This document shows, one piece after another, positions 17,130-25,637 of a stretch of 64,000 bases of DNA (positions are counted from its first letter, which is position 1; the number at the start of each line of letters is the position of its first letter). The notes beneath the pieces are model-generated. The model saw nothing but the letters and a program-made list of their open reading frames with translations. It searched no databases and was not told the origin of the DNA. Both the position numbers and the translations under genes were made by a program. The stretch covers positions 1-64,000 of the forward strand of contig JBJEPS010000078.1 in assembly GCA_051881355.1 (NCBI GenBank). The letters are read 5' to 3'. Origin of the DNA: Fimenecus sp051881355 (lineage in GTDB: Bacteria; Bacillota; Clostridia; Oscillospirales; Acutalibacteraceae).

Positions 17130-17886
17130 ATATTTTCTTTGGTTCAATCTATACAGCGTTTGCGGTTGGATTATGGAAACGGCTTTGTATGCCGTGCGCA
17201 GAAAACAGGCAGTCAAACGCGGGTTTTTGTTCGGTCCGCTTTGTCCGATTTACGGTGTCGGCATGATTCTTTGTATGCTGCTGTTTTATGACCGTATCGA
17301 CAATATTTTCTTGCTGTTTTTGGTCGGTATGGTTACCTGCACGGCACTGGAATATGTGACGCATTTCGTTTTGGAAAAGCTGTTCCACTCTACCTGGTGG
17401 GATTATTCCAATAAAAAATTCAATGTCAAAGGACGCATTTGCCTGCAAAATAGTTTGCTGTTCGGCGTGGGTGTGGTGCTGATTGTTCGTGTGATTCAGC
17501 CATGGCTGATTCTTTGGACAGCAAAAATTCCCGACACGGTGCTTTACTGGATTGTATTTATTTTGTATACCTTGCTGATTGTGGATTTGACCACCACCAT
17601 TGCAAGCTTGAAAAATACGGTTGCATTGTTGAAGCACGTGCAGGGCGTCATCAATGAGCATATGCAGAAAGGCATTGATGAAACCGATGCGTATTTCAAT
17701 GAATTGACGGAGCGTGTGAAAGAGTCGGCGGCGCTGACGGAATTCGCCGAGCATTTAAAAGGCAGCAAATCCATGCTGGCGCGGTTGCACAAGGAGTACC
17801 CGAATTTAAAGTTCGAACGGTATAAGGACGCACTCCAAATGCTGTTTGAAAAGTTAGACGAGAAAAAAGACGAGCATAAAAAATAA
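17104..17886 (+). CDS. CmpB-like (PF06541-type) membrane protein
   Basis: 260 residues with about five N-terminal membrane spans and a soluble, charged C-terminal half (from about residue 165) likely to form coiled coil. The N-terminal pattern YSVCGWIMETALY...KRGFLFGPLCPIYGVG and the HSTWWDYSNKKFNVKGRICLQNS loop mark the family named putative ABC transporter permease. No ATPase partner is nearby, and a true transporter role is doubtful. The start is GTG with GGGAG about 10 nt upstream, inside the end of the HD gene. Confidence 0.8.
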   Translation: MELLRTVAEYFLWFNLYSVCGWIMETALYAVRRKQAVKRGFLFGPLCPIYGVGMILCMLLFYDRIDNIFLLFLVGMVTCTALEYVTHFVLEKLFHSTWWDYSNKKFNVKGRICLQNSLLFGVGVVLIVRVIQPWLILWTAKIPDTVLYWIVFILYTLLIVDLTTTIASLKNTVALLKHVQGVINEHMQKGIDETDAYFNELTERVKESAALTEFAEHLKGSKSMLARLHKEYPNLKFERYKDALQMLFEKLDEKKDEHKK

Positions 17887-17894
17887 GGCAAAAC

Positions 17895-17934
17895 AAATCC
17901 CCTTGCACTCCAAAATCGGATTGCAAGGGGATTT
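17895..17934. terminator. Terminator between convergent genes
   Basis: AAATCCCCTTGCA pairs perfectly with TGCAAGGGGATTT. It lies between the plus-strand CmpB-like gene and the minus-strand 90-residue membrane gene. Confidence 0.75.
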
Positions 17935-17947
17935 CGCATTTGTAGAT

Positions 17948-18220
17948 TTATTTTTTCTTCCGTAGTTTCCCGCCCAATGCGTCCGCGCCGTACAGGGCGA
18001 CGAGCACTGCGGCGGCGATTAAAGTTGAATAAAGACGGTGCATATTGTATTTTGCTTCAAGTACGCCCGTAGCAAATAACACGCCGACGATTGCAAGAAT
18101 ATACAGCGCCAAAAGCAGGGCTTTGCATTTGTTTTGCGGCGTTTCGCGGTAGGAAAGCGCAAAGGCGAGCACAACGGCAATCGCCGCCGCGCCGATATAG
18201 ATGCATAAAAACCGTGTCAA
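17948..18220 (-). CDS. Small three-span membrane protein
   Basis: 90 residues, mostly hydrophobic: spans at about 5-23, 34-54 and 62-80, with a basic C-terminus ending KLRKKK. I do not recognise the family. It starts with TTG, preceded by AGGAGG at 7 nt, and lies 33 nt downstream of the SCIFF maturase on the same strand, so it may be the last gene of that operon. Whether it helps export or anchor the modified peptide cannot be told. Confidence 0.65.
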   Translation of the reverse strand: MTRFLCIYIGAAAIAVVLAFALSYRETPQNKCKALLLALYILAIVGVLFATGVLEAKYNMHRLYSTLIAAAVLVALYGADALGGKLRKKK

Positions 18221-18253
18221 GAAACCGCCTCCTGTCTGTATAGCAAAGTTACT

Positions 18254-19639
18254 TTACAGATTTTCCTGTTCTAAATTCTCCGCGACCTGCATCATTACGG
18301 CACATTCTATCCGTTTTTTGAACAGTTCACAGCCGTACTTGTATACGCCTGTAATCGAACCTGTCGCGTGGTAGGCGTTTGCCGCGCAGCCACCGCTGCA
18401 ATAGAGCTTTGCCCAGCAGTCTTTACATTCGGGGCGCGCATAGGCGTTGCAGCATTTGAATTCCTGCTGTAAAGCGGTGTTTTGAATGCCGTCATAAATA
18501 TTGCCCATTTTATATTGTTCATCGCCGACGAACTGGTGACAAGGGTATAAGTCACCCCACGGCGTGACTGCCAAATATTCCGTGCCCGAGCCGCACCCCG
18601 AAATGCGCTTGTAAATGCAAGGACCGCCCGTCAAATCGAGCATATAGTGGTAAAAGGTGATGGGGTGTCCCTCTTTTTTGCGGCGTAACATATTCTTTGC
18701 CAAAATTTCGTATTGCTCGTAAAGCGTAGGCAAATCCGATTCTGTGAGCGCATACGGCGCGTCGGGTGCGCAGACGACGGGTTCCATGGAAAGCTCCGTA
18801 AAGCCCAAATCCGCCATATGGAAAATATCGTTCGTAAAATCAACATTGTTTTTTGTGAACGTACCGCGCACATAATAGCCCTTGTCGCCGCGTTTTTTCA
18901 CGAATTCCTGAAATTTCGGTACAATCACATCGTAACTGCCTTGTCCGTTGACGGTTTTGCGCAAACGGTCATGTATTTCCTTGCGCCCGTCTAACGAAAG
19001 TACCACATTGTGGCACTCGCGGTTGGCAAATTCCGTGACCTCGTCGTCCAATAAAACGCCGTTGGTCGTCAAAGTGAATCGGAAGTTTTTGCCCTTTTCT
19101 TTTTCAATACTGCGCGCGTAGGCAACCAATTGTTTGACGACTTCAAAATTCATCAGCGGCTCGCCGCCGAAAAAGTCCACTTCCAGATTCTTGCGCTTAC
19201 CGGAATGTTCTACCAAAAAGTCGAGTGCCCGTTTGCCCGTTTCCAAGGACATTAACGCTCGTTCGCCGTGGTATTTTCCTTGCGCGGCAAAGCAGTATTC
19301 GCAGTTTAAGTTGCAGGTATGCGCCACATGTAAACACAGCGCCTTTAACTCGGTATGACGGTTTTTAAAGTCAAAAGCCTTGTTTTCGTAAACATCTTCG
19401 GTAAAGAGTTTGCCGTCCGCTTTAAGTTCTGCAATATCGGCAAGCACTTCGTCCAAATCCGCCTCGGTCACATCGGGGCGGTCACCGTATTTTGCAAGCA
19501 GTTCCGATTTAATTTCCTGCGGGGTGTGGTTTTCATACATGGCTATCGCGTCATAGGCGACTTCGTCCACCGCGTGTACCGAACCGCTGAACACGTCCAA
19601 AACAATGTTGTAGCCGTTTAATTTATATTGATGTACCAT
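18254..19639 (-). CDS. scfB: Radical-SAM SPASM maturase of the SCIFF ranthipeptide
   Basis: 461 residues. After an N-terminal precursor-binding region (about 1-90, RRE-like), the radical-SAM core has the CNLNCEYC motif binding the SAM-cleaving [4Fe-4S] cluster, then FFGGEPLMNF and TTNG. A C-terminal SPASM domain carries the auxiliary clusters: CGSGTEYLAVTPWGDLYPCHQF and CKDCWAKLYCSGGC. This is the SCIFF maturase type (CteB in Clostridium thermocellum), which links Cys sulfur to a carbon of an acceptor residue. The precursor gene lies directly upstream on the same strand, across a hairpin. GAGG precedes the start. Confidence 0.95.
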   Translation of the reverse strand: MVHQYKLNGYNIVLDVFSGSVHAVDEVAYDAIAMYENHTPQEIKSELLAKYGDRPDVTEADLDEVLADIAELKADGKLFTEDVYENKAFDFKNRHTELKALCLHVAHTCNLNCEYCFAAQGKYHGERALMSLETGKRALDFLVEHSGKRKNLEVDFFGGEPLMNFEVVKQLVAYARSIEKEKGKNFRFTLTTNGVLLDDEVTEFANRECHNVVLSLDGRKEIHDRLRKTVNGQGSYDVIVPKFQEFVKKRGDKGYYVRGTFTKNNVDFTNDIFHMADLGFTELSMEPVVCAPDAPYALTESDLPTLYEQYEILAKNMLRRKKEGHPITFYHYMLDLTGGPCIYKRISGCGSGTEYLAVTPWGDLYPCHQFVGDEQYKMGNIYDGIQNTALQQEFKCCNAYARPECKDCWAKLYCSGGCAANAYHATGSITGVYKYGCELFKKRIECAVMMQVAENLEQENL

Positions 19640-19649
19640 AGAAAAACCT

Positions 19650-19689
19650 CAAAAAGAAAAGCCGTTTTCTGTCAAACAGCAAACGGCTT
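19650..19689 (-). terminator. Hairpin between SCIFF precursor and maturase genes
   Basis: On the minus strand AAGCCGTTT and AAACGGCTT pair and are followed by a T-rich run just before the maturase ribosome site. Such an intergenic attenuator would give an excess of precursor over enzyme. Confidence 0.7.
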
Positions 19690-19709
19690 CTTTCAAAATG
19701 CCACTAAAC

Positions 19710-19862
19710 TTATTTCTGCTCCATGCATTTTTCGCACTGCTGGTTGGCAACGCCGCAGGAGGTTTTGCATGCGCTTTGGCAGGAGGTCTGGCATTCGCCG
19801 CAACCGCCGTTCTTTACGCTCTCTTTCAAATCACGGGTTTTCACGGTTTGAATTCTTTTCAT
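19710..19862 (-). CDS. scfA: SCIFF ranthipeptide precursor
   Basis: A 50-residue peptide, too short for most gene callers. It has a basic leader (MKRIQTVKTRDLKESVKNGG) and a core with GGCGECQTSCQSACKTSC, the hallmark of the six-cysteine clostridial SCIFF family. Cys residues are at 21, 24, 28, 32, 36, 43 and 46, one more than the usual six. Residue 37, which I recall as the Thr acceptor for Cys32 in the C. thermocellum peptide CteA, is Gly here. AAGGAG lies 11 nt before the ATG. The maturase follows about 70 nt downstream. The mature product's role is unknown; in some clostridia ranthipeptides have been linked to quorum sensing. Confidence 0.95.
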   Translation of the reverse strand: MKRIQTVKTRDLKESVKNGGCGECQTSCQSACKTSCGVANQQCEKCMEQK

Positions 19863-19901
19863 AATTCTAATTGCTCCTTAAAAGAATTTTGTTCGTAGAT
19901 T

Positions 19902-19930
19902 ATAGTAGCACAAGGCGGGCGGTTTGTCAA
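19902..19930 (-). promoter_or_regulatory. Promoter of the SCIFF locus
   Basis: On the minus strand TTGACA (19925-19930) is followed after 17 nt by TACTAT (19902-19907); a TATAAT lies 3 nt further on. The -35 box overlaps the stop of the upstream decarboxylase gene, so the SCIFF locus has its own promoter. Confidence 0.65.
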
Positions 19931-21354
19931 TCGCAAACCTTGATTTTCGGGAATTCCCCACCGTCAGCGAGGATTTTCAGCCCGTGTGTATATACATCGT
20001 CAAGTGCTTCGGCAACTTCTTGTGTTATGCGCTCGCCGCGTACCAAAACGGGCACGCCCGGCGGGTAACACCAAACGTTGCTCAGGCTTATTTTCCCGAC
20101 CGCGTTTTTCAGCGGTTTATTTTCACCTTTCCGTTCCGCCGCCGCACAAGGAGAAAATACAACGGGCGGCAGGGGAACGGCATCAAAATGCGGCGGTGCG
20201 AGGGTGCTTTCTGCAGAGCGGTCTATCTCCTGCAGTGCCGTCAACAGACGCGAAAAGCCGATTTCCTTGTCGCAAACCGAGGTCATCAACAGCGCATACG
20301 ATACCGCCGCCATTTCACCTTCAAGTTTGTATTCCGTGCGCAGATTTTGTAAAAGGGAACTGCCGTCCGTTTCCGTGTTCGCCGGGATAATCGGCAGTTT
20401 GCCGCCGTCAAACGCGAAAAAGACGGGGTGCTTATCTAAACCGTCATTCCCTTTACATAAAACGGTGATATGGGCTAACGCTTCACATTGCTTAGAAAAA
20501 TTTGCCAATACTTTTTCATATTTTGCAAAAACGATTTCAGCGTTTGCCTCTAAAAACCGCACGCATTCCGAAATGGAGGCAAGCAAAACATAGGACGGGC
20601 TGGACGTTTCAAAAATCGAGAGCTTCCGCTGAAAAGTCGCAGGAGATATGCGGTCTGTGCACAAATGCGCCACCGCAGTTTGCGTAAGAGCAGGGAGGGT
20701 TTTGTGTAAAGAGTGAATGACGATATCCGCGCCCGCCGCCACGGCGGAAAGCGCCTTGTTTTCCGTAAACGGTAAATGCGCTCCGTGCGCCTCATCCACC
20801 AAAAGGGGAATATCTTTTTTGTGCAGAAGTGCCGCAATCGCGCGAATGTCGCTGATTATACCGTCATAGGTAGGGGAAGTCAGCACGCACAAGCGAATGT
20901 CTTTGTGTTTCTCAAGCGCATCTGCAATGCTTTTAGGCACAATACTCCCCACAATGCCTGTGGCTTCGTCCACGGGCGGCTGTATGTAAACGGGTACAAG
21001 TCCCAACAACTCCACGGCATTGTAAACCGATTTGTGACAGTTGCGCGCGAGCAAAATTTTGTCGCCCCTATGTGTGGCGGCGGCAATCCCTGCCAAAATC
21101 CCGCAGGTCGAGCCGTTGACGAGGGCAAAGCTGTGTTTTGTGCCGTAGAGTGCGGCAAGGCGGTCGTTTAAATCCCGTAAAATCCCGTCAGGCGCATGCA
21201 AATCGTCAAATCCGTCAATTTCGGTAATGTCTACCGAATAAGGGAGCACGCTCCCGAGCATTGCAGTGTTGCGCTTGTGCCCGGGCATATGAAACGGATA
21301 CGCGTCACTGTCGCTGTATGCTTGCAAGGCAGATAGTAAATCGGCTTTGCTCAT
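19927..21354 (-). CDS. PLP-dependent Orn/Lys/Arg decarboxylase-family enzyme
   Basis: 475 residues of the fold-type I ornithine/lysine/arginine decarboxylase family (short YaaO-like form without the wing domain). Visible are FHMPGHKRN near the N-terminus, the HAPDGIL substrate loop, the VNGSTCGILAGI phosphate-binding turn, LVDEAHGAHL with the PLP-ring Asp, and HSLHKTLPALTQ with the Schiff-base Lys. The C-terminal domain ends with a PPGVPVLVRGERI motif. The likely reaction is decarboxylation of a basic amino acid to a polyamine or cadaverine; which one is not decided by sequence. It starts within the stop of the AraC gene (ATGA overlap). Confidence 0.87.
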   Translation of the reverse strand: MSKADLLSALQAYSDSDAYPFHMPGHKRNTAMLGSVLPYSVDITEIDGFDDLHAPDGILRDLNDRLAALYGTKHSFALVNGSTCGILAGIAAATHRGDKILLARNCHKSVYNAVELLGLVPVYIQPPVDEATGIVGSIVPKSIADALEKHKDIRLCVLTSPTYDGIISDIRAIAALLHKKDIPLLVDEAHGAHLPFTENKALSAVAAGADIVIHSLHKTLPALTQTAVAHLCTDRISPATFQRKLSIFETSSPSYVLLASISECVRFLEANAEIVFAKYEKVLANFSKQCEALAHITVLCKGNDGLDKHPVFFAFDGGKLPIIPANTETDGSSLLQNLRTEYKLEGEMAAVSYALLMTSVCDKEIGFSRLLTALQEIDRSAESTLAPPHFDAVPLPPVVFSPCAAAERKGENKPLKNAVGKISLSNVWCYPPGVPVLVRGERITQEVAEALDDVYTHGLKILADGGEFPKIKVCD

Positions 21355-22205
21355 ACCGCCGCCCCCTTTCGGAATTGTTTGGGCGTAGTGCCCTTGTATT
21401 TTTTGAAGGTTTTTACAAAATAGCTTAAATCGTTAAAGCCGCACCCCAACGCGATGTCCGTTACGGTTTCGTCGCTGTATAAAAGCTGCTCGCACGCACA
21501 TTCCACGCGGTAATAATTGAGATAATCAATCGGGGTTCTGCCCGTCATTTCCGCAAAAAAGCGGCAAAAGTATTTCGGCGACATTTCCGCGGCGGCGGCA
21601 AGCTCCTCCAAGGTAATCGGCGTGCTGTATTGCTCACGAATCAGCCCCAAAGCGTTTTTTAACTGCCGAATCCGTTTGTTTCCACGCACCGAAAGCGACG
21701 ACGCACCTTGATAGCAGTGATTTTGAATCAGCAAGCCTGAAAATTGCAGTAACAGCCCCTGCGTAATGCACGCAAAGCCCTTTTTCTGTGCGGACAGTGT
21801 GTCAAACAACTGCCAAAGCACCGTGGCTTCCTGCGTGCCCTTTCGAAAAATACGCTGTAACTCCACACGGTGATTTTGCACATCCTCCAATTCCTTTTTA
21901 CATACGGAATTGTTGCCGATGAACGCGCTTAAATCCATATCAATACATTCATAGACGCAGTCCGTCGGCGTACCGCCGTGCAGAACGCCGTCTTGAATCA
22001 GCGCCGTATCGCCTGCAGAAAGGCTGTATGTATCCGCATTTAATGACAGCGATAAATGCCCCGATACTACACGCAAAAGCTCATAATCAATATGCCAGTG
22101 AAACGGCATTTGATAGCGCGGGTGGGTTTTGTCCACATGGTGAAATTCAATCGGAAAGTCAAATGTGCCGCGTGTTTTTTGTTCTTGATACTCCGAATAA
22201 TTCAT
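21351..22205 (-). CDS. AraC-family regulator with N-terminal cupin domain
   Basis: 284 residues. The N-terminal cupin (about 20-120, with PFHWHIDYELLRVVSGHLSL) probably binds an effector. The C-terminal pair of helix-turn-helix motifs (about 185-280, ITLEELAAAAEMSPKYFCRFF and ETVTDIALGCGFNDLSYFVKTFKKYKG) binds DNA. It is divergent from the fucose operon across about 150 bp and overlaps the decarboxylase gene by 4 nt. Sugar-operon AraC regulators commonly sit divergent, so regulation of fucI is the first guess; regulation of the decarboxylase is the alternative. GAGGG lies 4 nt before the start. Confidence 0.88.
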   Translation of the reverse strand: MNYSEYQEQKTRGTFDFPIEFHHVDKTHPRYQMPFHWHIDYELLRVVSGHLSLSLNADTYSLSAGDTALIQDGVLHGGTPTDCVYECIDMDLSAFIGNNSVCKKELEDVQNHRVELQRIFRKGTQEATVLWQLFDTLSAQKKGFACITQGLLLQFSGLLIQNHCYQGASSLSVRGNKRIRQLKNALGLIREQYSTPITLEELAAAAEMSPKYFCRFFAEMTGRTPIDYLNYYRVECACEQLLYSDETVTDIALGCGFNDLSYFVKTFKKYKGTTPKQFRKGAAV

Positions 22206-22253
22206 ACGTCCCTCAAAAGTGAATATTATTATACTTTAGTGGTATTATACACC

Positions 22254-22282
22254 TTGATTTCAGTAAAAAACAACAGTATAAT
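22254..22282 (+). promoter_or_regulatory. Promoter of the fucose operon
   Basis: TTGATT (22254-22259), 17-nt spacer, perfect TATAAT (22277-22282), about 70 nt before fucI. The space between it and the divergent AraC start is AT-rich and holds a divergent TATAAT, leaving room for activator binding. Confidence 0.65.
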
Positions 22283-22352
22283 GAAAGAAAATAGAAAAAA
22301 TTTATTTTTTATGCCAAAACAAAATACAAAAATGCCAAGGAGGAATACAACC

Positions 22353-24146
22353 ATGAGCAAGCAAAGACTGATTGGCGATTATCCCGTTATCGGTATTCGC
22401 CCGACCATTGACGGCAGACGCGGTCCGTTAAAGGTGCGCGAGTCGCTCGAAGAACAAACCATGAATATGGCGAAGTCCGCCGCAAAGCTGTTTGAGGACA
22501 ATTTGCGCTATACGAACGGTGAGCCCGTTAAGGTGGTTATTGCCGATACCACGATTGGCAGAGTAGCGGAAGCTGCCGCGTGCGAGGACAAATTCCGTAA
22601 AGCGGGCGTGGCAATTACGCTGACGGTAACGCCGTGTTGGTGCTACGGCTCGGAAACCATGGATATGGACAAAAACACCATTAAGGCGGTTTGGGGCTTT
22701 AACGGCACCGAGCGCCCGGGTGCAGTGTATCTTGCTTCCGTACTTGCTTCTCACGCGCAGAAAGGCTTGCCCGCATTCGGCATTTACGGCAAAGATGTGC
22801 AGGATATGGACGCGACGGAAATCCCCGATGATGTCAAAGAGAAACTTCTTCGCTTCGGCAGAGCGGCTGTTGCGGCGGCAACCATGCGCGGCAAATCGTA
22901 TCTGCAAATCGGCTCGATTTGTATGGGTATCGCAGGCTCGATTATCAACTGCGATTTCTTCGAGGAATATCTCGGTATGCGTGTAGAGTCTGTTGACGAG
23001 GTGGAAATTATTCGCCGCATGACCGAGGGCATTTATGACGAAGCGGAATTCCAAAAGGCGCTCAAATGGACCAAGGAAAACTGCAAAGAGGGCTTTGACA
23101 AAAACCCCGATTGGTTCAAAAAATCCGACAAAGAAAAGGAAGAGGCTTGGGAGTTTGTCGTCAAGATGATGTGTATCATCAAAGATCTGTACGGCGGCAA
23201 TCCGAATTTGCCCGAAGGGCGCGAGGAAGAGGCTGTCGGCCACAACGCGCTGTGCGGCGGATTCCAAGGTCAGCGCCAGTGGACGGACTTCTATCCGAAC
23301 TGCGACTATCCCGAGGCGCTTTTAAACTCCTCGTTTGACTGGAACGGCGCGCGAGAGACCTATGTGCTCGCCACTGAAAACGATACCTTGAACGGCGTTT
23401 CGATGCTGTTCGGCAAACTCTTGACCAACACCGCGCAGATGTTCTCCGATGTGCGTACATACTGGAGCCCCGAAGCGGTCAAAAAAGCGACCGGTTATGA
23501 ATTGGAAGGCGTCGCCAAAGAGGCAGGCGGCTTTATTCACCTGATTAACTCCGGCGCGTCTGCGCTCGATTTCTGCGGCGAGGTCAAAGATGAAAACGGC
23601 AACGGTGTCATCAAACCATTCTGGGAAATGACCGAAGCTGACCAAAAAACCTGCTTGGAGGCAACCTCTTGGAACGCGGCGGATATGGGTTACTTCCGCG
23701 GCGGCGGGTTCTCCTCTCGCTTCTTAACTCGCAGTGAAATGCCCGCGACGATGTGCCGTTTGAATATTGTCAAAGGCTTAGGTCCCGTGATGCAGATTGT
23801 CGAAGGGTACACCGTCAATCTGCCCGACGAGGTTTCCGACAAGCTGTGGAAACGTACCGACTATACTTGGCCCTGCACTTGGTTTGCGCCGCGCATTACG
23901 GGCGAGGGCGCGTTCAAGAGTGCATACGATGTGATGAACAACTGGGGTGCAAACCACGGTGCAATCAGCTACGGGCATATCGGCGCAGACCTCATCACGC
24001 TCTGCTCAATTTTGCGTATTCCCGTTTGTATGCATAACGTTCCCGAAGAAAAAATCTTCCGTCCCGCGGTTTGGAACGCGTTCGGTATGGATAAGGAGTC
24101 ACAGGACTTCCGCGCCTGCAAGAACTTCGGACCGATGTATAAATAA
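22353..24146 (+). CDS. fucI: L-fucose isomerase
   Basis: 597 residues, the usual length for FucI, which interconverts L-fucose and L-fuculose using Mn2+. Family blocks include the IGIRPTIDGRRGPLKVRESL start, VTPCWCYGSETMDMD, GTERPGAVYLA, SICMGIAGSIINCDFF and a C-terminal HGAISYGHIGADL carrying a metal-ligand His. The start is fixed by AAGGAGGA 9 nt before the ATG; the frame extends far upstream but without family similarity. It is the first of four co-directional genes for fucose breakdown. Confidence 0.97.
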   Translation: MSKQRLIGDYPVIGIRPTIDGRRGPLKVRESLEEQTMNMAKSAAKLFEDNLRYTNGEPVKVVIADTTIGRVAEAAACEDKFRKAGVAITLTVTPCWCYGSETMDMDKNTIKAVWGFNGTERPGAVYLASVLASHAQKGLPAFGIYGKDVQDMDATEIPDDVKEKLLRFGRAAVAAATMRGKSYLQIGSICMGIAGSIINCDFFEEYLGMRVESVDEVEIIRRMTEGIYDEAEFQKALKWTKENCKEGFDKNPDWFKKSDKEKEEAWEFVVKMMCIIKDLYGGNPNLPEGREEEAVGHNALCGGFQGQRQWTDFYPNCDYPEALLNSSFDWNGARETYVLATENDTLNGVSMLFGKLLTNTAQMFSDVRTYWSPEAVKKATGYELEGVAKEAGGFIHLINSGASALDFCGEVKDENGNGVIKPFWEMTEADQKTCLEATSWNAADMGYFRGGGFSSRFLTRSEMPATMCRLNIVKGLGPVMQIVEGYTVNLPDEVSDKLWKRTDYTWPCTWFAPRITGEGAFKSAYDVMNNWGANHGAISYGHIGADLITLCSILRIPVCMHNVPEEKIFRPAVWNAFGMDKESQDFRACKNFGPMYK

Positions 24147-24158
24147 AGGGTACAGTTT

Positions 24159-25637
24159 ATGAAAAAAACATATCGATTGCTGAGCTTTGACTTCGGCGCG
24201 TCCTCAGGGCGCGCCGTGCTCGGCACGTTTGACGGCGAAAAACTCGATTTGCAGGAAATCCACCGTTTTCAAAATGACCCCGTGACGGTAAACGGCACCA
24301 TGTATTGGGATATTCTGCGGCTGTTTTTTGAAGTGAAACAGGCACTGATAAAATCCAAAGCGTACGGCGAACTCGATGGTATCGGCGTGGACACTTGGGG
24401 CGTGGACTTCGGGCTGTTGGACGCGGACGGCAGACTGCTGGAAAACCCTGTGCACTACCGCGATGCGCGCACGGCGGGAATGCTTGAAAAAGCATTCGAA
24501 TATTTGCCGAAAAGCGAGTTTTACAGCATAACGGGCAATCAGTTTATGGAAATCAACACCGCGTTTCAGCTGCTTTCCTTGCGGGAAAATCGCCCTGCGC
24601 TGTTAGACCGCGCCGAAACACTTTTGCTGATGCCCGACCTCTTGAATTTTATGCTGACGGGCAAAAAATGCACGGAGTATTCCATCGCGAGTACTACGCA
24701 GCTGCTTGATGCGAAACAGCGCGTATGGTCAAAACAGGTAATTTCCGCTTTGGAACTGCCCGAACGGCTTTTTACCGAAATCGTACCGACTGCCACCAAA
24801 GTAGGCGCGTTACAGCCCGACCTTTGCGAGGAATTGGGGCTTTCGCCCGCTGCGGTCATTGCCGTTGCGGGGCACGATACCCAGTGCGCGATGGCAAGCG
24901 TGCCGACCGACAAAGAAGATTTCCTGTTTTTAAGTTGCGGCACATGGTCTCTGTTGGGTACAGAGCTTTCCGCACCGATAATCAACAGCACCGCTGAAAC
25001 CTGCAATGTCACCAATGAGGGCGGTTACGCGGGCAAAGCCTCCTTCTTAAAGAATATCATTGGGCTTTGGCTGATACAGGAAACGCGTCGCCAATGGCAA
25101 AAAGAGGGGGAAAACCTCTCGTTTGCCGAAATGGAAACGCTGGCGCGTGCGGCAACGCCGTACCGTTCCTTTATTGACCCCGATGCGCCCGAATTTGTCC
25201 CCGCAGGTAATATTCCGCGCCGCGTGCAGGAATACTGCCGCAAAACAGGGCAACCCGTGCCCGAAACCAAGGGCGAAATTTTGCGCTGTATTTATGATAG
25301 CCTGTCGCTCAAATACCGCTATGCGGTCGGGCAAATCGAAACCTGCACGGAAAAACAGTATGACGCGTTGCATATTGTCGGCGGCGGCGTGAAAGATACG
25401 CTTCTTTGTCAGTTAACGGCAGACGCCATAGGCAAAGCCGTGGTGGCAGGTCCCGTGGAGGCAACCGTTTACGGCAATTTGGTGTTGCAGTTGTTGGCGC
25501 TCGGCGCGGTCAAGGATTTAAAAGAAGCGCGCGAGATTGTACGGCGCTCTGACAAGGTAAACACCTTTATCCCGAATGTAAGCGCGCAAGTAGAAAACGC
25601 TTACAAAACATTTTTGGAGGTAAACGGATTATGTTGA
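24159..25637 (+). CDS. FGGY sugar kinase (rhamnulokinase-like), probable L-fuculokinase
   Basis: 492 residues of the FGGY kinase family. The ATP phosphate loop is SFDFGASSGRAVLG near the N-terminus, VDTWGVDFGLLD follows, the catalytic-base Asp is in VAGHDTQCA, and the adenine-binding GGGVKDTLLCQ lies near the C-terminus. By sequence it resembles rhamnulokinase (RhaB) more than E. coli FucK, yet it sits between fucI and fucU. Phosphorylation of L-fuculose at O1 is therefore the contextual assignment; dual action on L-rhamnulose is possible. It starts 12 nt after fucI and overlaps fucU by 7 nt. Confidence 0.9.
   Translation: MKKTYRLLSFDFGASSGRAVLGTFDGEKLDLQEIHRFQNDPVTVNGTMYWDILRLFFEVKQALIKSKAYGELDGIGVDTWGVDFGLLDADGRLLENPVHYRDARTAGMLEKAFEYLPKSEFYSITGNQFMEINTAFQLLSLRENRPALLDRAETLLLMPDLLNFMLTGKKCTEYSIASTTQLLDAKQRVWSKQVISALELPERLFTEIVPTATKVGALQPDLCEELGLSPAAVIAVAGHDTQCAMASVPTDKEDFLFLSCGTWSLLGTELSAPIINSTAETCNVTNEGGYAGKASFLKNIIGLWLIQETRRQWQKEGENLSFAEMETLARAATPYRSFIDPDAPEFVPAGNIPRRVQEYCRKTGQPVPETKGEILRCIYDSLSLKYRYAVGQIETCTEKQYDALHIVGGGVKDTLLCQLTADAIGKAVVAGPVEATVYGNLVLQLLALGAVKDLKEAREIVRRSDKVNTFIPNVSAQVENAYKTFLEVNGLC

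Noticed and set aside
22428..23267. A 279-codon antisense open frame inside fucI
   Set aside because: It is a shadow of a strongly conserved enzyme gene with no initiation signal.
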